Assembly: GCF_014636475.1 (NCBI RefSeq)
Contig: NZ_BMEL01000002.1
Span: forward strand, 434,001-498,000
Origin: Halobacillus andaensis
GTDB taxonomy: Bacteria > Bacillota > Bacilli > Bacillales > Halobacillaceae
DNA length: 64,000 nucleotides
Direction: 5' to 3'
Positions within the stretch are counted from its first letter, which is position 1, and the number at the start of each line of letters is the position of its first letter. Below the pieces are notes generated by a model. The model did not search any database. It had not been told where the DNA came from and was given only the letters and a program-made list of their open reading frames with translations. Positions 32,190 through 40,599 of the stretch are shown one piece after another. Both the position numbers and the translations under genes were made by a program.

Positions 32190-33134
32190 TTAGGGTGTGG
32201 AAGGGAAGCATAGCTCTTGGTAATTGCAGCGTGCACATATACGTGGATCTTCCTGCATCGAAAACTGCTCAATTGGTTTAGGGATGTTCTCATTAGGATT
32301 GATCAGTAAGTTCTGCATTTGCTCCAAGCTTATTCCATATAAACGCTGCACGTTGACTAAATCTTGTTCTTTCAGTTGATGATCAACATGAGTACCATCA
32401 AGTAAATATTCGTTTCGGATTACGATGTCATCCAGGGAGTCAATGTTATGCTTTTGCTGCAAATACAAAGCATATAGGGCCAGCTGATTACGATCTTCTT
32501 CAGAGGATTTTCCGGTTTTCCAATCGACAATAACCCAGTTTCCTTGTGTTAAATCTTTATAAAGCAAGTCCATGACAATGAATATTTTTATCCCATCGAC
32601 TTTCATGTATCGGAACTTCTCTGACTCCATGAACCGCATCTCACTTTTGTTAAGTACATCGGAAAACGAGCGGCTGGCAAAGAAGTTGCTTACGGTCGTG
32701 TGAAGTCGATCCGTAATTTTGTCAATTTTACCTTTGGGCAGTTGGTTCGTCTGACTGTAATAGATCTCATGCAGCATTGTGTAGTGTTTTGGCCGGTGCT
32801 GCCATAAATGCTCTTTCTTTGTTGATTCAATAAAGCTGCGATTGAGTTGGTGCCGAATTTCATCTACCACAGCCTCTTCACTAGGAATCTCTTGATTTTT
32901 CAGGACTCGTTGAATAATTTGATAGATTAACTCGTGCACCACACTTCCGAAATGCATTTCTAAGTTCGTAATCTTCTTTAAACGATAGGTTTGTCGAGCG
33001 AGTGAATCAGCGTTGTGAAGCCAGCCATTATGGGAAGCGTAATAATCATAAGCGTATTTTCTTAGACAGGTCAGCATGGTCTTATGTCTTGACAAAGACC
33101 ATGACATTTCCGGGTAATTTCTAACCTCAAACAT
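32190..33134 (-). CDS. PD-(D/E)XK nuclease with Fe-S cysteines (RecB/Cas4-like)
   Basis: A 314-residue stand-alone nuclease. The RecB-like active site is His67 (VVHELI), Asp189 (VMDLLYKD), Asp204 and Lys206 (VIVDWKTGK), then a QLALYALYL helix. Four cysteines, Cys23 near the N-terminus and Cys300, Cys303 and Cys309 in CARCNYQELC, form the 4Fe-4S arrangement seen in AddB and Cas4 nucleases. It may act on single-stranded DNA ends. It starts one base after the stop of the alkyltransferase-like gene (33136), so the two are an operon. There are no CRISPR genes nearby. Confidence 0.8.
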   Translation of the reverse strand: MFEVRNYPEMSWSLSRHKTMLTCLRKYAYDYYASHNGWLHNADSLARQTYRLKKITNLEMHFGSVVHELIYQIIQRVLKNQEIPSEEAVVDEIRHQLNRSFIESTKKEHLWQHRPKHYTMLHEIYYSQTNQLPKGKIDKITDRLHTTVSNFFASRSFSDVLNKSEMRFMESEKFRYMKVDGIKIFIVMDLLYKDLTQGNWVIVDWKTGKSSEEDRNQLALYALYLQQKHNIDSLDDIVIRNEYLLDGTHVDHQLKEQDLVNVQRLYGISLEQMQNLLINPNENIPKPIEQFSMQEDPRICARCNYQELCFPSTP

Positions 33135-33135
33135 T

Positions 33136-33438
33136 CTATATCCTCCATTGGAAATCTTGTAAATTTACTTTCTTGTTTATAACGACGACCCCTTCATCCT
33201 CAAGCTCCAACTGCTGCTCTAATGCAGTTTCATCATCTTTAATAGCGATTTCTCCTTTTGCATTTATCACTCGATGCCAAGGGAGGTGGTGTTTTTGACT
33301 CATCGAATGAAGGATACGAGCAACTTGTCTGGCGGCACGAGGGTTGCCAGCCTCACGAGCTACTTGACCGTACGTCATAACCCCACCGGGTGGAATCGAA
33401 CGAATCGTCTTCAATACCCTTTCAGTAAAAGGATTCAT
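33136..33438 (-). CDS. Alkyltransferase-like protein (ATL, MGMT family)
   Basis: A 100-residue protein equal to the C-terminal DNA-binding domain of O6-methylguanine methyltransferase: VLKTIRSIPPGGVMTYGQVAREAG, arginine-finger segment ARQVARIL. In place of the PCHRV active site it has PWHRV (residues 53-57), so it cannot accept an alkyl group. ATL proteins bind O6-alkylguanine, flip it and flag the lesion to nucleotide excision repair. The ATG follows GAGGAG. It is the first gene of an operon with an Fe-S nuclease. Confidence 0.88.
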   Translation of the reverse strand: MNPFTERVLKTIRSIPPGGVMTYGQVAREAGNPRAARQVARILHSMSQKHHLPWHRVINAKGEIAIKDDETALEQQLELEDEGVVVINKKVNLQDFQWRI

Positions 33439-33532
33439 AGGAAAAGCTCCTCTCCTTCGTTCACATCAATAGCCGAAAGGTAACAAAATTTGGTACAATT
33501 CAGCTAAACAATTAGAGAACGGAGATTTATGT

Positions 33533-34336
33533 ATGAGTATACCACGAGCATTAACCATCGCTGGTTCCGCGGCCCAGGGAAGTGCAGGCATCCAGGCCGA
33601 TCTCAAAACGTTTCAAGAACTAGACGTTTACGGAATGAGTGCTGTTACAGCCATTGTAGCTAATAACTCAACAACAGAACAAGGAATTTTCACTCAGCCC
33701 GTGCAAGCCATAGAAGCCCAAATACACGCCTCTTTTGAACACGTAGAACCGCAAGCACTTAAAACGGGAATGTTATTTACTGAAGAAATCATAGATCGAA
33801 CAAGCGAATTGATCTCTTATTATGGAATAAAAAATGTGGTGGTCGACCCAGTGATGATTGGCAAAATGGGTTCTCAGCTTCTCTTGGATGAAGCGATCGA
33901 AGCGCTAACGAAACACCTGCTGCCGACAGCAACGATCATCACGCCCAATTTAGAAGAAGCGGCACGTCTATTAAACGTATCCACTCCTGATTCACCTTCA
34001 GCAATGGAGAAGGCCGCCCGTGAGCTTCACGAAACAGGCGCTCAGTACGTATTAGTGAAAGGTGGTTCTCTAAAGGATTATCCAGCCATCGATATTCTCT
34101 ATGACGGAGAAGAAATGATTTATCTCCAATCCGAACGTTTCCCCACTATTCATACGAGTGGAGCGGGGTGTACGTATTCTGCTGCGATAACAGCAGAACT
34201 TGCTAAGGGGAAGCCGGTAGAGGAGGCTGTTAGAACAGCAAAAGCGTTTGTAACTACAGCTATTAAATACGCACTCAACTTTAATAGAGGAATTGGTTCC
34301 ACTTATCATGCAGCTTATCGTAAATATCATAAATAG
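33533..34336 (+). CDS. pdxK: Pyridoxine/pyridoxal kinase (ThiD-like)
   Basis: A 267-residue ribokinase-fold kinase. Family sequences are ALTIAGS at the start, QADLKTFQELDVYGMSAVTAIVA, KTGML, VVDPVMIGKMG, ITPNLEEAARL and the anion-hole motif SGAGCTYSAAITAELAKGK. The GAGCT form (rather than GTGCT) and the overall sequence agree with B. subtilis PdxK, which phosphorylates pyridoxine, pyridoxal and pyridoxamine in salvage, and less well with HMP kinase ThiD. The N-terminal loop reads SAAQGSAG where SDSSGGAG is usual. It is followed at 18 bases by a peptidase gene. Confidence 0.82.
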   Translation: MSIPRALTIAGSAAQGSAGIQADLKTFQELDVYGMSAVTAIVANNSTTEQGIFTQPVQAIEAQIHASFEHVEPQALKTGMLFTEEIIDRTSELISYYGIKNVVVDPVMIGKMGSQLLLDEAIEALTKHLLPTATIITPNLEEAARLLNVSTPDSPSAMEKAARELHETGAQYVLVKGGSLKDYPAIDILYDGEEMIYLQSERFPTIHTSGAGCTYSAAITAELAKGKPVEEAVRTAKAFVTTAIKYALNFNRGIGSTYHAAYRKYHK

Positions 34337-34353
34337 AGTAGAGGAGGGAATCC

Positions 34354-35019
34354 ATGAGGAACACCCATTTGTTTCTTATCGGTAGTGGCCCCCCAATGCC
34401 AAACCTGCTTGCAAAGAGCTTTGCTCATTTGAAAGAGGAAGGACCCGTTGTATTACTTTATTCACCAAGAGAAGGGGTAGAAATTGAAAAGTATGCTTCG
34501 GCTTACACCGAGCCGATTTTATCTTATTCGCCTCATGCTGCCTTTTCCTATATCTCGATAAAGGAGCATTATTCCAAAGACGAGCTGGACACACTTAAAT
34601 CGGCTGGTGCTGTAATGATTGGCGGAGGGGATACGGTAAAGTATCAGCGTAATATTGTCGATACCGATCTTGCTCCAGTTATTAGAGGTCTGCACAAGCA
34701 AGGGGTTCCAATTGCTGGATACTCAGCCGGAGCGCTGATTGCTCCGGAAACATGTGCGATTTCTGCGAAGGATAATGCGGAAGGGATCATCTTATATAAG
34801 GAAGGGCTTGGTTTAATCGAAAACATAGCTCTATCCGCTCATTATTTAAGGTGGCAAGATCAGTCTCATTTAAGACAAATCGTACGGAATTTAAAGGTGG
34901 GAGTCGGATATGGGGTGGACGACCAATCTGGTATTTATATTACGGAGAAGGGGCTTAAAGCAATAGAGGGGTATGTATACATGGAGAGGCTGTCTTGTGT
35001 AAGGGAAGGAAAAGGATAA
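34354..35019 (+). CDS. Peptidase E (S51) / class I GATase-like protein
   Basis: A 221-residue protein of the S51 dipeptidase E fold. Catalytic Ser124 is in the nucleophile elbow AGYSAGAL; GGGDT (90-94) and His163 (LSAHYLRW) fit the family. It would cleave Asp-X dipeptides or act on a related amide in the cytoplasm. It overlaps no gene but is closely spaced with pdxK upstream and a membrane-protein gene six bases downstream, so a three-gene operon is likely. Confidence 0.8.
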   Translation: MRNTHLFLIGSGPPMPNLLAKSFAHLKEEGPVVLLYSPREGVEIEKYASAYTEPILSYSPHAAFSYISIKEHYSKDELDTLKSAGAVMIGGGDTVKYQRNIVDTDLAPVIRGLHKQGVPIAGYSAGALIAPETCAISAKDNAEGIILYKEGLGLIENIALSAHYLRWQDQSHLRQIVRNLKVGVGYGVDDQSGIYITEKGLKAIEGYVYMERLSCVREGKG

Positions 35020-35024
35020 ACGAC

Positions 35025-35471
35025 ATGTCTAAAAAGAAGCCGTTTAATGAATTAGACCGAAAAACCAAACTCATTGTGATTGTTATTTTGTCTTTTCTCG
35101 TTTTATTAGGCTTATTTATAATCCTGGGAATATTCTTCTTAGGGATGGTAGGGTTGTTTCAACTTTTAGGAGTCACTTATGAGTCCAATCGCTCTCTTGT
35201 TTTCTTTGGATTACTCGTGCTTACATTAGGTTTTCTATTTGAAGTGTTGGCGAAGCTCGTTAAGGCTCAAATCATAAACGTGAAAAAAGCCCACCTTCAC
35301 GTTAGAGTAGGGATTGACATACTATTTACTTGGTTCACAGTGTACATCGTCGATGAACTGATTGTAAGCGTCGCGATGCACATGTGGTCACAATGGATCT
35401 TTGCTTTACTGTTAGTCGCCATAGACTATGCATTTGATGATCGAAAAATAAGAAACGAAAAACTCGCTTAG
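35025..35471 (+). CDS. YrvL-like membrane regulatory protein
   Basis: A 148-residue membrane protein with four hydrophobic segments (about 18-42, 53-75, 93-110, 115-130). The pattern LDRKTKLIVIVILSFL, GMVGLFQLLGVTYESN, DELIVS and the end AIDYAFDDRK recall YrvL/YvrL-type regulatory proteins of Bacillus; the match is from memory and tentative. The ATG at 35025 follows AAGGA. It is the last gene of the pdxK operon. Confidence 0.55.
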   Translation: MSKKKPFNELDRKTKLIVIVILSFLVLLGLFIILGIFFLGMVGLFQLLGVTYESNRSLVFFGLLVLTLGFLFEVLAKLVKAQIINVKKAHLHVRVGIDILFTWFTVYIVDELIVSVAMHMWSQWIFALLLVAIDYAFDDRKIRNEKLA

Positions 35472-35491
35472 GCATGAGGCCTAAGCGAGTT
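35461..35491. terminator. Terminator between the YrvL-like gene and trhO
   Basis: AACTCGCTTAGGC (35461-35473) pairs perfectly with GCCTAAGCGAGTT (35479-35491). The A-rich side gives a T-run on the minus strand, so it serves trhO best; the plus-strand T-run is weak. Confidence 0.82.
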
Positions 35492-35497
35492 ATTGGA

Positions 35498-36439
35498 TTA
35501 ACCGGAGATTCGGTCATATTTATCAATTTGTTTTTGTCGTTCAGCATCCCAACGGTTTTCTGGATGCTCTTTACATTCTGTTGTACAAGCAGCATGCTGT
35601 TCGATCTCACACTCTTTACAGCATACATATTGACGGTTACAAATCGGATTGCTGCAGTTAATCATGCGATCTTCTTTTTTGCCGCAATGTTCACATTCAG
35701 CAACTATTTTATCTTCAACCTGATTAACAGGAACGGCTATGCGCTCATCAAAGACGTACATTTTACCATCAAAAAGTTCCCCTTGGACTTCGGGATCTTT
35801 TCCGTAAGTGGTAATACCGCCTTCAAGCTGATACACATCTTCTACACCATTCTTCATAAGGATACCTGTTAACTTCTCACAACGAATACCACCTGTACAA
35901 TAGGTAAGGACTTTCTTATCCTTCCACTGATCGGCATTTTCAGCAATCCATTCAGGGAACTCACGAGAGTGATCCACTCCTGGTTGAATCGCATTACGGA
36001 AGTGGCCGATGCGGTACTCATACTCGTTTCGACCATCAATGACGATCGTATCTTCATCTTTAAGCATTTCGTAGAATTCTTTTGGCTTCAAATGCTTTCC
36101 GCCAAATTCTTTAGGATCGATATCGTCTTCTTCTATGCTCCAATTGACAAGCTCAGGTTTAACGCGGCAGTGCATTTTTTTGAATGCATGTCCTTCATGC
36201 TCATCAATTTTAAAGTGTATGTCAGCAAAACGCTCATCTGAACGCACGTAGTCCATATATTGTTCAACTTGTTCAACGGTACCAGAAACAGTCCCGTTTA
36301 TGCCTTCTGGGGAAACAATAATACGACCACGCAGGCCTAAATCTTTACAGTATTTTAAATGGTTTTGGCAATATTCTTCGTAGTCAGGCAGATCAACGTA
36401 CTTGTAGTACAAAAGAACTCGGTAATCTTGTGAGCTCAT
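35498..36439 (-). CDS. trhO: tRNA uridine(34) hydroxylase (rhodanese-related)
   Basis: A 313-residue protein of the TrhO/YbfQ family. It has an N-terminal acylphosphatase-like domain (YYKYVDLPDYEEY to GRIIVSPEGINGTVSG), a rhodanese domain with catalytic Cys181 in TYCTGGIRCEK, and a C-terminal zinc-type cysteine-rich region (CEHCGKK, CSNPICNRQYVCCKEC). It makes 5-hydroxyuridine at position 34 of certain tRNAs. Bacillus versions of this length carry the extra cysteine-rich tail. Monocistronic. Confidence 0.9.
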   Translation of the reverse strand: MSSQDYRVLLYYKYVDLPDYEEYCQNHLKYCKDLGLRGRIIVSPEGINGTVSGTVEQVEQYMDYVRSDERFADIHFKIDEHEGHAFKKMHCRVKPELVNWSIEEDDIDPKEFGGKHLKPKEFYEMLKDEDTIVIDGRNEYEYRIGHFRNAIQPGVDHSREFPEWIAENADQWKDKKVLTYCTGGIRCEKLTGILMKNGVEDVYQLEGGITTYGKDPEVQGELFDGKMYVFDERIAVPVNQVEDKIVAECEHCGKKEDRMINCSNPICNRQYVCCKECEIEQHAACTTECKEHPENRWDAERQKQIDKYDRISG

Positions 36440-36546
36440 GGGTGATTCCTCCTATATAAATTCCTGCTTATATATAAAAACATAAATGTCCATAAACCAT
36501 CATATTCGATTTTTTCAAGAATAGCAAATGGCAGTTTTTTGAACAA

Positions 36547-36580
36547 AATAAAAACGCACCGCTGGTTCACGTGGTGCGCT
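36547..36580 (-). terminator. Terminator of the nicotinamidase gene
   Basis: CGCACC (36555-36560) and GGTGCG (36573-36578) arms, extendable inward; the A-rich stretch at 36545-36554 gives a T-run on the minus strand. Confidence 0.8.
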
Positions 36581-36585
36581 CAATT

Positions 36586-37134
36586 CTATTTAACTGAAGC
36601 TCCAAGTACACTTTCAAAATGCCCAAGAGCCCACTCATGCCCTGTTTGATTAAAGCTGGCTACAGCATTTTTATGAACGACGATTTGATAACCGAGATTG
36701 TAAGCTTCCACCGCCGTGTGCAGGACGCATATATCGGTGCAAACACCAACTAAGTGCAGTTCGGTGATTCCTCGCTCGCGTAATTTAATGTCTAACTTTG
36801 TACCGCTAAAAGCGCTGTATCTTGTTTTATCCATGTAAAAAATGTTCGGTTTCAACTGGTGCTCGTTATAAACATTGGCTAGTTCACCGTAAAGGTCTCG
36901 GCCGTGCGTTCCTCGAATGTTATGAGGTGGAAAAAGCTTCGTTTCTGGATGGTAAGGATCGCCTTCTTCGTGAACATCCACAGCAAAGACAACATAATCT
37001 TCTTGTTTAATAAATTCTTTCGTTAACTGAGTGATATTGTCTTCGATACTCTGTCCTGGCTCTCCACAAGTCAGCGCTCCATCATCTGCAACAAAATCAT
37101 AGGTGTAATCAATTACAATCAATGCTTTATTCAT
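36586..37134 (-). CDS. pncA: Nicotinamidase
   Basis: A 182-residue isochorismatase-fold hydrolase. The triad Asp9 (VIDYTYDF), Lys103 (MDKTRYSAF) and Cys136 (GVCTDICVLHTA) is present, with metal ligands Asp53, His55 and His71. The sequence is very close to B. subtilis YueJ/PncA as I recall it (ALIVIDYTYDFVADDG, EKTRYSAF-like region). It converts nicotinamide to nicotinate for NAD salvage. The ATG at 37134 is chosen over the GTG at 37146, which lies within the AAGGGGTG ribosome binding region. Confidence 0.9.
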   Translation of the reverse strand: MNKALIVIDYTYDFVADDGALTCGEPGQSIEDNITQLTKEFIKQEDYVVFAVDVHEEGDPYHPETKLFPPHNIRGTHGRDLYGELANVYNEHQLKPNIFYMDKTRYSAFSGTKLDIKLRERGITELHLVGVCTDICVLHTAVEAYNLGYQIVVHKNAVASFNQTGHEWALGHFESVLGASVK

Positions 37135-37192
37135 TCCATGCCACACCCCTTATGCACTGTATATACACTTATCTTAACATAAGGGAGCATGG

Positions 37193-38377
37193 TTAGGTAG
37201 AAGATGCATTTGCATTTATACTCGTATCTTTACGAACGGCAATCACTAAGACAATCCCGCATAGAACAAGAAGCGCGCTTGTCACAAAAAAGACTGACGA
37301 AAAGCCATACCACCCAGAAAGCATCCCTCCCAGGGCAGGGCCGATAATGTTGCCGAGGAAGCGCAAGCTTGTGTTATAACCAAGAACTTCTCCCTGCATA
37401 GCGATGGGGGCTTGCTGGCGGATATAAGCCGTTCGGACAGGAATGATTCCGCCGATGGATATACCAAGAAGGAAACGTAAAATGACTAATTGCCAAATAT
37501 TTGTTACGAAAGCCGCAGGGAAGTAGACAAGGCCCGCCATAAATAATAGAAAAATAAGGATCCTTATATAGCCTTGATGATCAGCGATGGTTCCCCAACG
37601 TCTGGCCATCATCAAATTCCCCAACCCTGCCGCTGAAAAAGCAATCCCCGAAAACAGAGCTAAGTTTTCCGGGCCGTGTAAATCTTCTACGTATAAGGAA
37701 AGGATCGGCTGAATACTAAAGTGCGCTACTTGTATAAATAATGAAATCACCATAACGACAAGTAATACAGGGTTCTTTACGATGTGAGCAATGACTTCTT
37801 TTGATGTATAACTTGATTTTTCATCTTCTTCTTTATCTATTTGTTGTTCGCGAATTCCGAAGAAGACGATAAACGCCGAAATAAAGACGAATATCGAAAC
37901 AATTTGAAAAGTCATGCCATATCCAATGGAATCCGCGATAACTCCTCCCATCATCGGTCCAAGAAGCGTCCCTGTAATACTTCCTGTTTGCAGCGTTCCA
38001 AGTACACGTCCAGCCATATGTTTAGGTGTTTGGGTAGCAATTAACGCTTGTGACATTGGAATAAAACCTGTGAAAATCCCCATAAAAAAACGCAGGAAAA
38101 ATAGTTCCCACACAGATGAAGCAAAGCCCATAAGTAAAACTGATAAGGCTAACCCGGTAGAGGAAATAATTAAGATGTTTTTTCTTCCATAACGGTCTCC
38201 TATTTTCCCCCAGATAGGAGAGAAGAGAAAAGCCGTTACAAACGTAATACCAAATACCCACCCCGACCAAGTCTGGACATACGAACTAGAAAAATCACCG
38301 AGATCATCTATATATAACGATAAAAAAGGCAATACCATTGTAATGCTGCCCGCAATAAAAAAGTTTGCGAACCACAT
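37193..38377 (-). CDS. MFS multidrug-type efflux transporter; true start probably upstream
   Basis: A 12-helix major facilitator with GKIGDRYGRKN (loop 2-3 motif A) and an efflux-type motif C in LQTGSITGTLLGPMMGG. The first ATG (38377) lies inside helix 1 (MWFANFFIAGS) and has no ribosome binding site. The reading frame continues upstream with QEQRAKRNVWI, a typical N-terminus for the family, back to codon ATC at about 38422-38424, five bases after AAGGGG; an in-frame TAG precedes it at about 38461. No ATG, GTG or TTG occurs in that stretch, so either a rare ATC/ATT start is used or the start codon is mutated. Drug or metabolite efflux is inferred. Confidence 0.78.
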   Translation of the reverse strand: MWFANFFIAGSITMVLPFLSLYIDDLGDFSSSYVQTWSGWVFGITFVTAFLFSPIWGKIGDRYGRKNILIISSTGLALSVLLMGFASSVWELFFLRFFMGIFTGFIPMSQALIATQTPKHMAGRVLGTLQTGSITGTLLGPMMGGVIADSIGYGMTFQIVSIFVFISAFIVFFGIREQQIDKEEDEKSSYTSKEVIAHIVKNPVLLVVMVISLFIQVAHFSIQPILSLYVEDLHGPENLALFSGIAFSAAGLGNLMMARRWGTIADHQGYIRILIFLLFMAGLVYFPAAFVTNIWQLVILRFLLGISIGGIIPVRTAYIRQQAPIAMQGEVLGYNTSLRFLGNIIGPALGGMLSGWYGFSSVFFVTSALLVLCGIVLVIAVRKDTSINANASST

Positions 38378-38469
38378 AATCCAAACGTTACGTTTGGCTC
38401 TTTGCTCTTGAGTAAGGATAGCAACCCCTTCTTCCTCCGGTATTTCGTTACACTAAATACTTATACCAT

Positions 38470-38503
38470 ACTAGTTGCTCACGTATAAAGTAAACAAACT
38501 AGT
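38470..38503. promoter_or_regulatory. Inverted repeat upstream of the MFS gene
   Basis: ACTAGTTG (38470-38477) and CAAACTAGT (38495-38503) form an inverted repeat with one extra base, about 50 bp upstream of the MFS gene's probable start on the minus strand. A repressor operator is inferred; no regulator gene lies beside it. Confidence 0.4.
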
Positions 38504-38561
38504 GTAAATCTTCCACATCAGGGAATCTATAATTAATAAAAAAATTCTAGTTATAAAACGC

Positions 38562-38590
38562 TTGCAAAACTTGTATATACAAATTATAAT
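38562..38590 (+). promoter_or_regulatory. Sigma-A promoter of the trehalose operon
   Basis: TTGCAA (38562-38567) and TATAAT (38585-38590) separated by exactly 17 bases. The spacer contains a complete TreR-type operator. Confidence 0.8.
38571..38582. promoter_or_regulatory. TreR-type operator O1
   Basis: The perfect palindrome TTGTATATACAA lies in the promoter spacer. It equals the TreR (GntR family) operator of B. subtilis as I recall it; treR is the last gene of this operon. Confidence 0.85.
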
Positions 38591-38602
38591 CGTAGATGAA
38601 TT

Positions 38603-38614
38603 TTGTATATACAA
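38603..38614. promoter_or_regulatory. TreR-type operator O2
   Basis: A second identical TTGTATATACAA, centred 32 bp from the first (about three helical turns), near or just past the transcription start. Confidence 0.85.
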
Positions 38615-38630
38615 GTTGGTTGAATGTAAG

Positions 38631-38644
38631 TGTAAGCGGTTAAG
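38631..38644 (+). promoter_or_regulatory. cre-like site before the EIIA gene
   Basis: TGTAAGCGGTTAAG matches the cre consensus except for the last two positions. It lies in the 5' leader just before the AAGGAGG ribosome binding site, where CcpA could act as a roadblock. Confidence 0.45.
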
Positions 38645-38656
38645 GAGGAAGTCTTC

Positions 38657-39145
38657 ATGTTAAAGAAACTTTTTGGACATAGAGAGAAAACAGTGGAGGT
38701 GGTTGCCCCGGTTAATGGCGAAATCGTTGACTTAAAAAAAGTGCCCGACCCTGTTTTTGCAGAAAAAATGATGGGTGAGGGATTAGCGATTAAGCCGGCA
38801 GACGGAGAAGTAGTGAGCCCGGTAAACGGGGAAGTCGTTCAGCTTTTCCCTACAAACCATGCTGTAGGATTGAAAACAAAAAGCGGTGTTGAAGTTCTCA
38901 TTCACATCGGCTTAGAAACTGTAAGCATGGAGGGTGAAGGGTTTACTGCCCACATATCCCAAGGAGATAAGGTGAGAGCTGGAGACAAACTAATTTCCTT
39001 TGAGAAAGGTCTTGTCGAAGAGAAAGCAAAGAGTACGGTAACACCGATTATAATTACGAATAGCAACGATGTTAACGTTGAAGTAAAAGAAGAGACGAAA
39101 GCCGCAGCTGGTACAACCGTACTTATGAATGTGCATAGCGAATAA
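38657..39145 (+). CDS. PTS EIIA component (glucose-type) of the trehalose operon
   Basis: A 162-residue EIIA-Glc-like protein. Phospho-acceptor His83 is in VLIHIGLETV, with partner His68 (TNHAVG); APVNGEIVDL and GDKVRAGDKLISF are family sequences. It would pass phosphate from HPr to the EIIB domain of TreP. B. subtilis TreP has no EIIA of its own and borrows one from another PTS; here a dedicated EIIA gene leads the operon. The ATG follows AAGGAGG. Confidence 0.9.
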   Translation: MLKKLFGHREKTVEVVAPVNGEIVDLKKVPDPVFAEKMMGEGLAIKPADGEVVSPVNGEVVQLFPTNHAVGLKTKSGVEVLIHIGLETVSMEGEGFTAHISQGDKVRAGDKLISFEKGLVEEKAKSTVTPIIITNSNDVNVEVKEETKAAAGTTVLMNVHSE

Positions 39146-39162
39146 ATTGAGGAGGGAAGAAT

Positions 39163-40572
39163 ATGAATCACAAAAAACAAGCCGAATTAATACTTGAGGC
39201 TATTGGTGGTAAAGAAAATATTAATGCTGCCACTCACTGTGTTACACGTCTTCGGTTAGCGTTAAATGATGAAGGCATTGTCGATGATCAAAAGTTGAAT
39301 GATATTGAAGCCGTGAAAGGGTCTTTTTCTACAAATGGTCAGTTCCAAATTGTAATAGGCCAAGGGACGGTAGATAAAGTTTATAAAGAATTAGTAGCTA
39401 TTGCGGGAATTGGCGAGTCTTCTAAAGAAGAAGTGAAAGAAGCTTCTGCCAAGAAAATGAATCCGCTTCAGCGAGGCATTAAAACGTTAGCTGATATTTT
39501 TATTCCTATTTTACCTGCCATCGTTACAGCTGGTTTGCTATTAGGGATTAACAACATATTAACAGGTCCAGGAATCTTTTTTGATGAAGAATCTATTATT
39601 GATGTCTATCCTCAATGGGAAGGCATAGCAAACATGATTTTCATTATCGCTAATACCGCCTTCGCCTTTTTACCAGGCTTAATAGGGTGGTCGGCTGTTA
39701 AGAGATTTGGCGGCAACCCGCTTCTCGGTATTGTGTTAGGACTTGCTCTTGTACACCCAGATTTACTTAGCGCGTGGTCTTACGGTGATGCTGTAGAAGA
39801 AGGATCCGTACCGGTATGGAATTTATTTGGCTTGGAAATTGATAAGATCGGCTATCAAGGACAGGTATTACCCGTACTTGTCGCTGCCTGGGTGATGACG
39901 AAGATTGAACTCTTTATGCAGAAACGGACCCCAGATGCGATTCAGCTCTTGGTTGTTGCACCTGTTGCTTTGCTTGTTACTGGTTTCTTAACTTTCATTC
40001 TAATTGGACCTGTAACGTTTGCTATTGGTAACTTTATTACAGACGGACTTGTTGGCATCTTTGATGCAGCTGCAGCTCTTGGTGGTTTAATTTATGGTGG
40101 TTTGTATGGAGTAATGGTAATCACAGGTATGCACCATACTTTCTTAGCTGTAGATATTCAATTAATTGGCAGCACGAATACAACATTCCTGTGGCCAATG
40201 CTGGCACTATCAAACATTGCCCAAGGTTCTGCCGCGTTTGCCATAATGCTTGCTTCACGTGATGAGAAGCTCAAAGGTTTAGGGCTATCCTCAGGTATAT
40301 CTGCTTGGTTAGGTGTAACAGAACCTGCTTTATTCGGGGTAAACTTACGATTTAAGTACCCATTTATCATTGCAATTTCGTCTTCTGCTATTGCAGGGCT
40401 TTATATCTCTTCTCAAGGCGTATTAGCTAACTCTATTGGTGTCGGTGGTGTGCCAGGAATATTCTCCATCGTCACTCAGTACTGGTTTGACTTTATTATT
40501 GGAATGGTGATCGTTATCGTTCTACCAATTATAGCCACTTATCTATATGCAAAACGCAAACGTGACGTTTAA
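39163..40572 (+). CDS. treP: Trehalose-specific PTS transporter EIIBC
   Basis: A 469-residue EIIBC protein. The EIIB domain (about 1-85) has phospho-Cys26 in [12 protein letters not shown]. The EIIC domain (about 110-465) holds some ten membrane segments, with [12 protein letters not shown] and [18 protein letters not shown] as hallmarks of the glucose/trehalose EIIC family. It imports trehalose as trehalose 6-phosphate. The gene follows the EIIA gene by 17 bases and precedes the phosphotrehalase gene. Confidence 0.92.
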   Translation: MNHKKQAELILEAIGGKENINAATHCVTRLRLALNDEGIVDDQKLNDIEAVKGSFSTNGQFQIVIGQGTVDKVYKELVAIAGIGESSKEEVKEASAKKMNPLQRGIKTLADIFIPILPAIVTAGLLLGINNILTGPGIFFDEESIIDVYPQWEGIANMIFIIANTAFAFLPGLIGWSAVKRFGGNPLLGIVLGLALVHPDLLSAWSYGDAVEEGSVPVWNLFGLEIDKIGYQGQVLPVLVAAWVMTKIELFMQKRTPDAIQLLVVAPVALLVTGFLTFILIGPVTFAIGNFITDGLVGIFDAAAALGGLIYGGLYGVMVITGMHHTFLAVDIQLIGSTNTTFLWPMLALSNIAQGSAAFAIMLASRDEKLKGLGLSSGISAWLGVTEPALFGVNLRFKYPFIIAISSSAIAGLYISSQGVLANSIGVGGVPGIFSIVTQYWFDFIIGMVIVIVLPIIATYLYAKRKRDV

Positions 40573-40599
40573 GAAATTATCGAAATGGAGGAAGCTCAT

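Noticed and set aside
32190-33134. CRISPR-associated Cas4
   Set aside because: No cas1, cas2 or repeat array is in the window; the Fe-S nuclease is linked to an ATL gene instead.
33136-33438. Active O6-methylguanine-DNA methyltransferase
   Set aside because: The acceptor cysteine is replaced by tryptophan (PWHRV), so the protein is alkyltransferase-like and not a methyltransferase.
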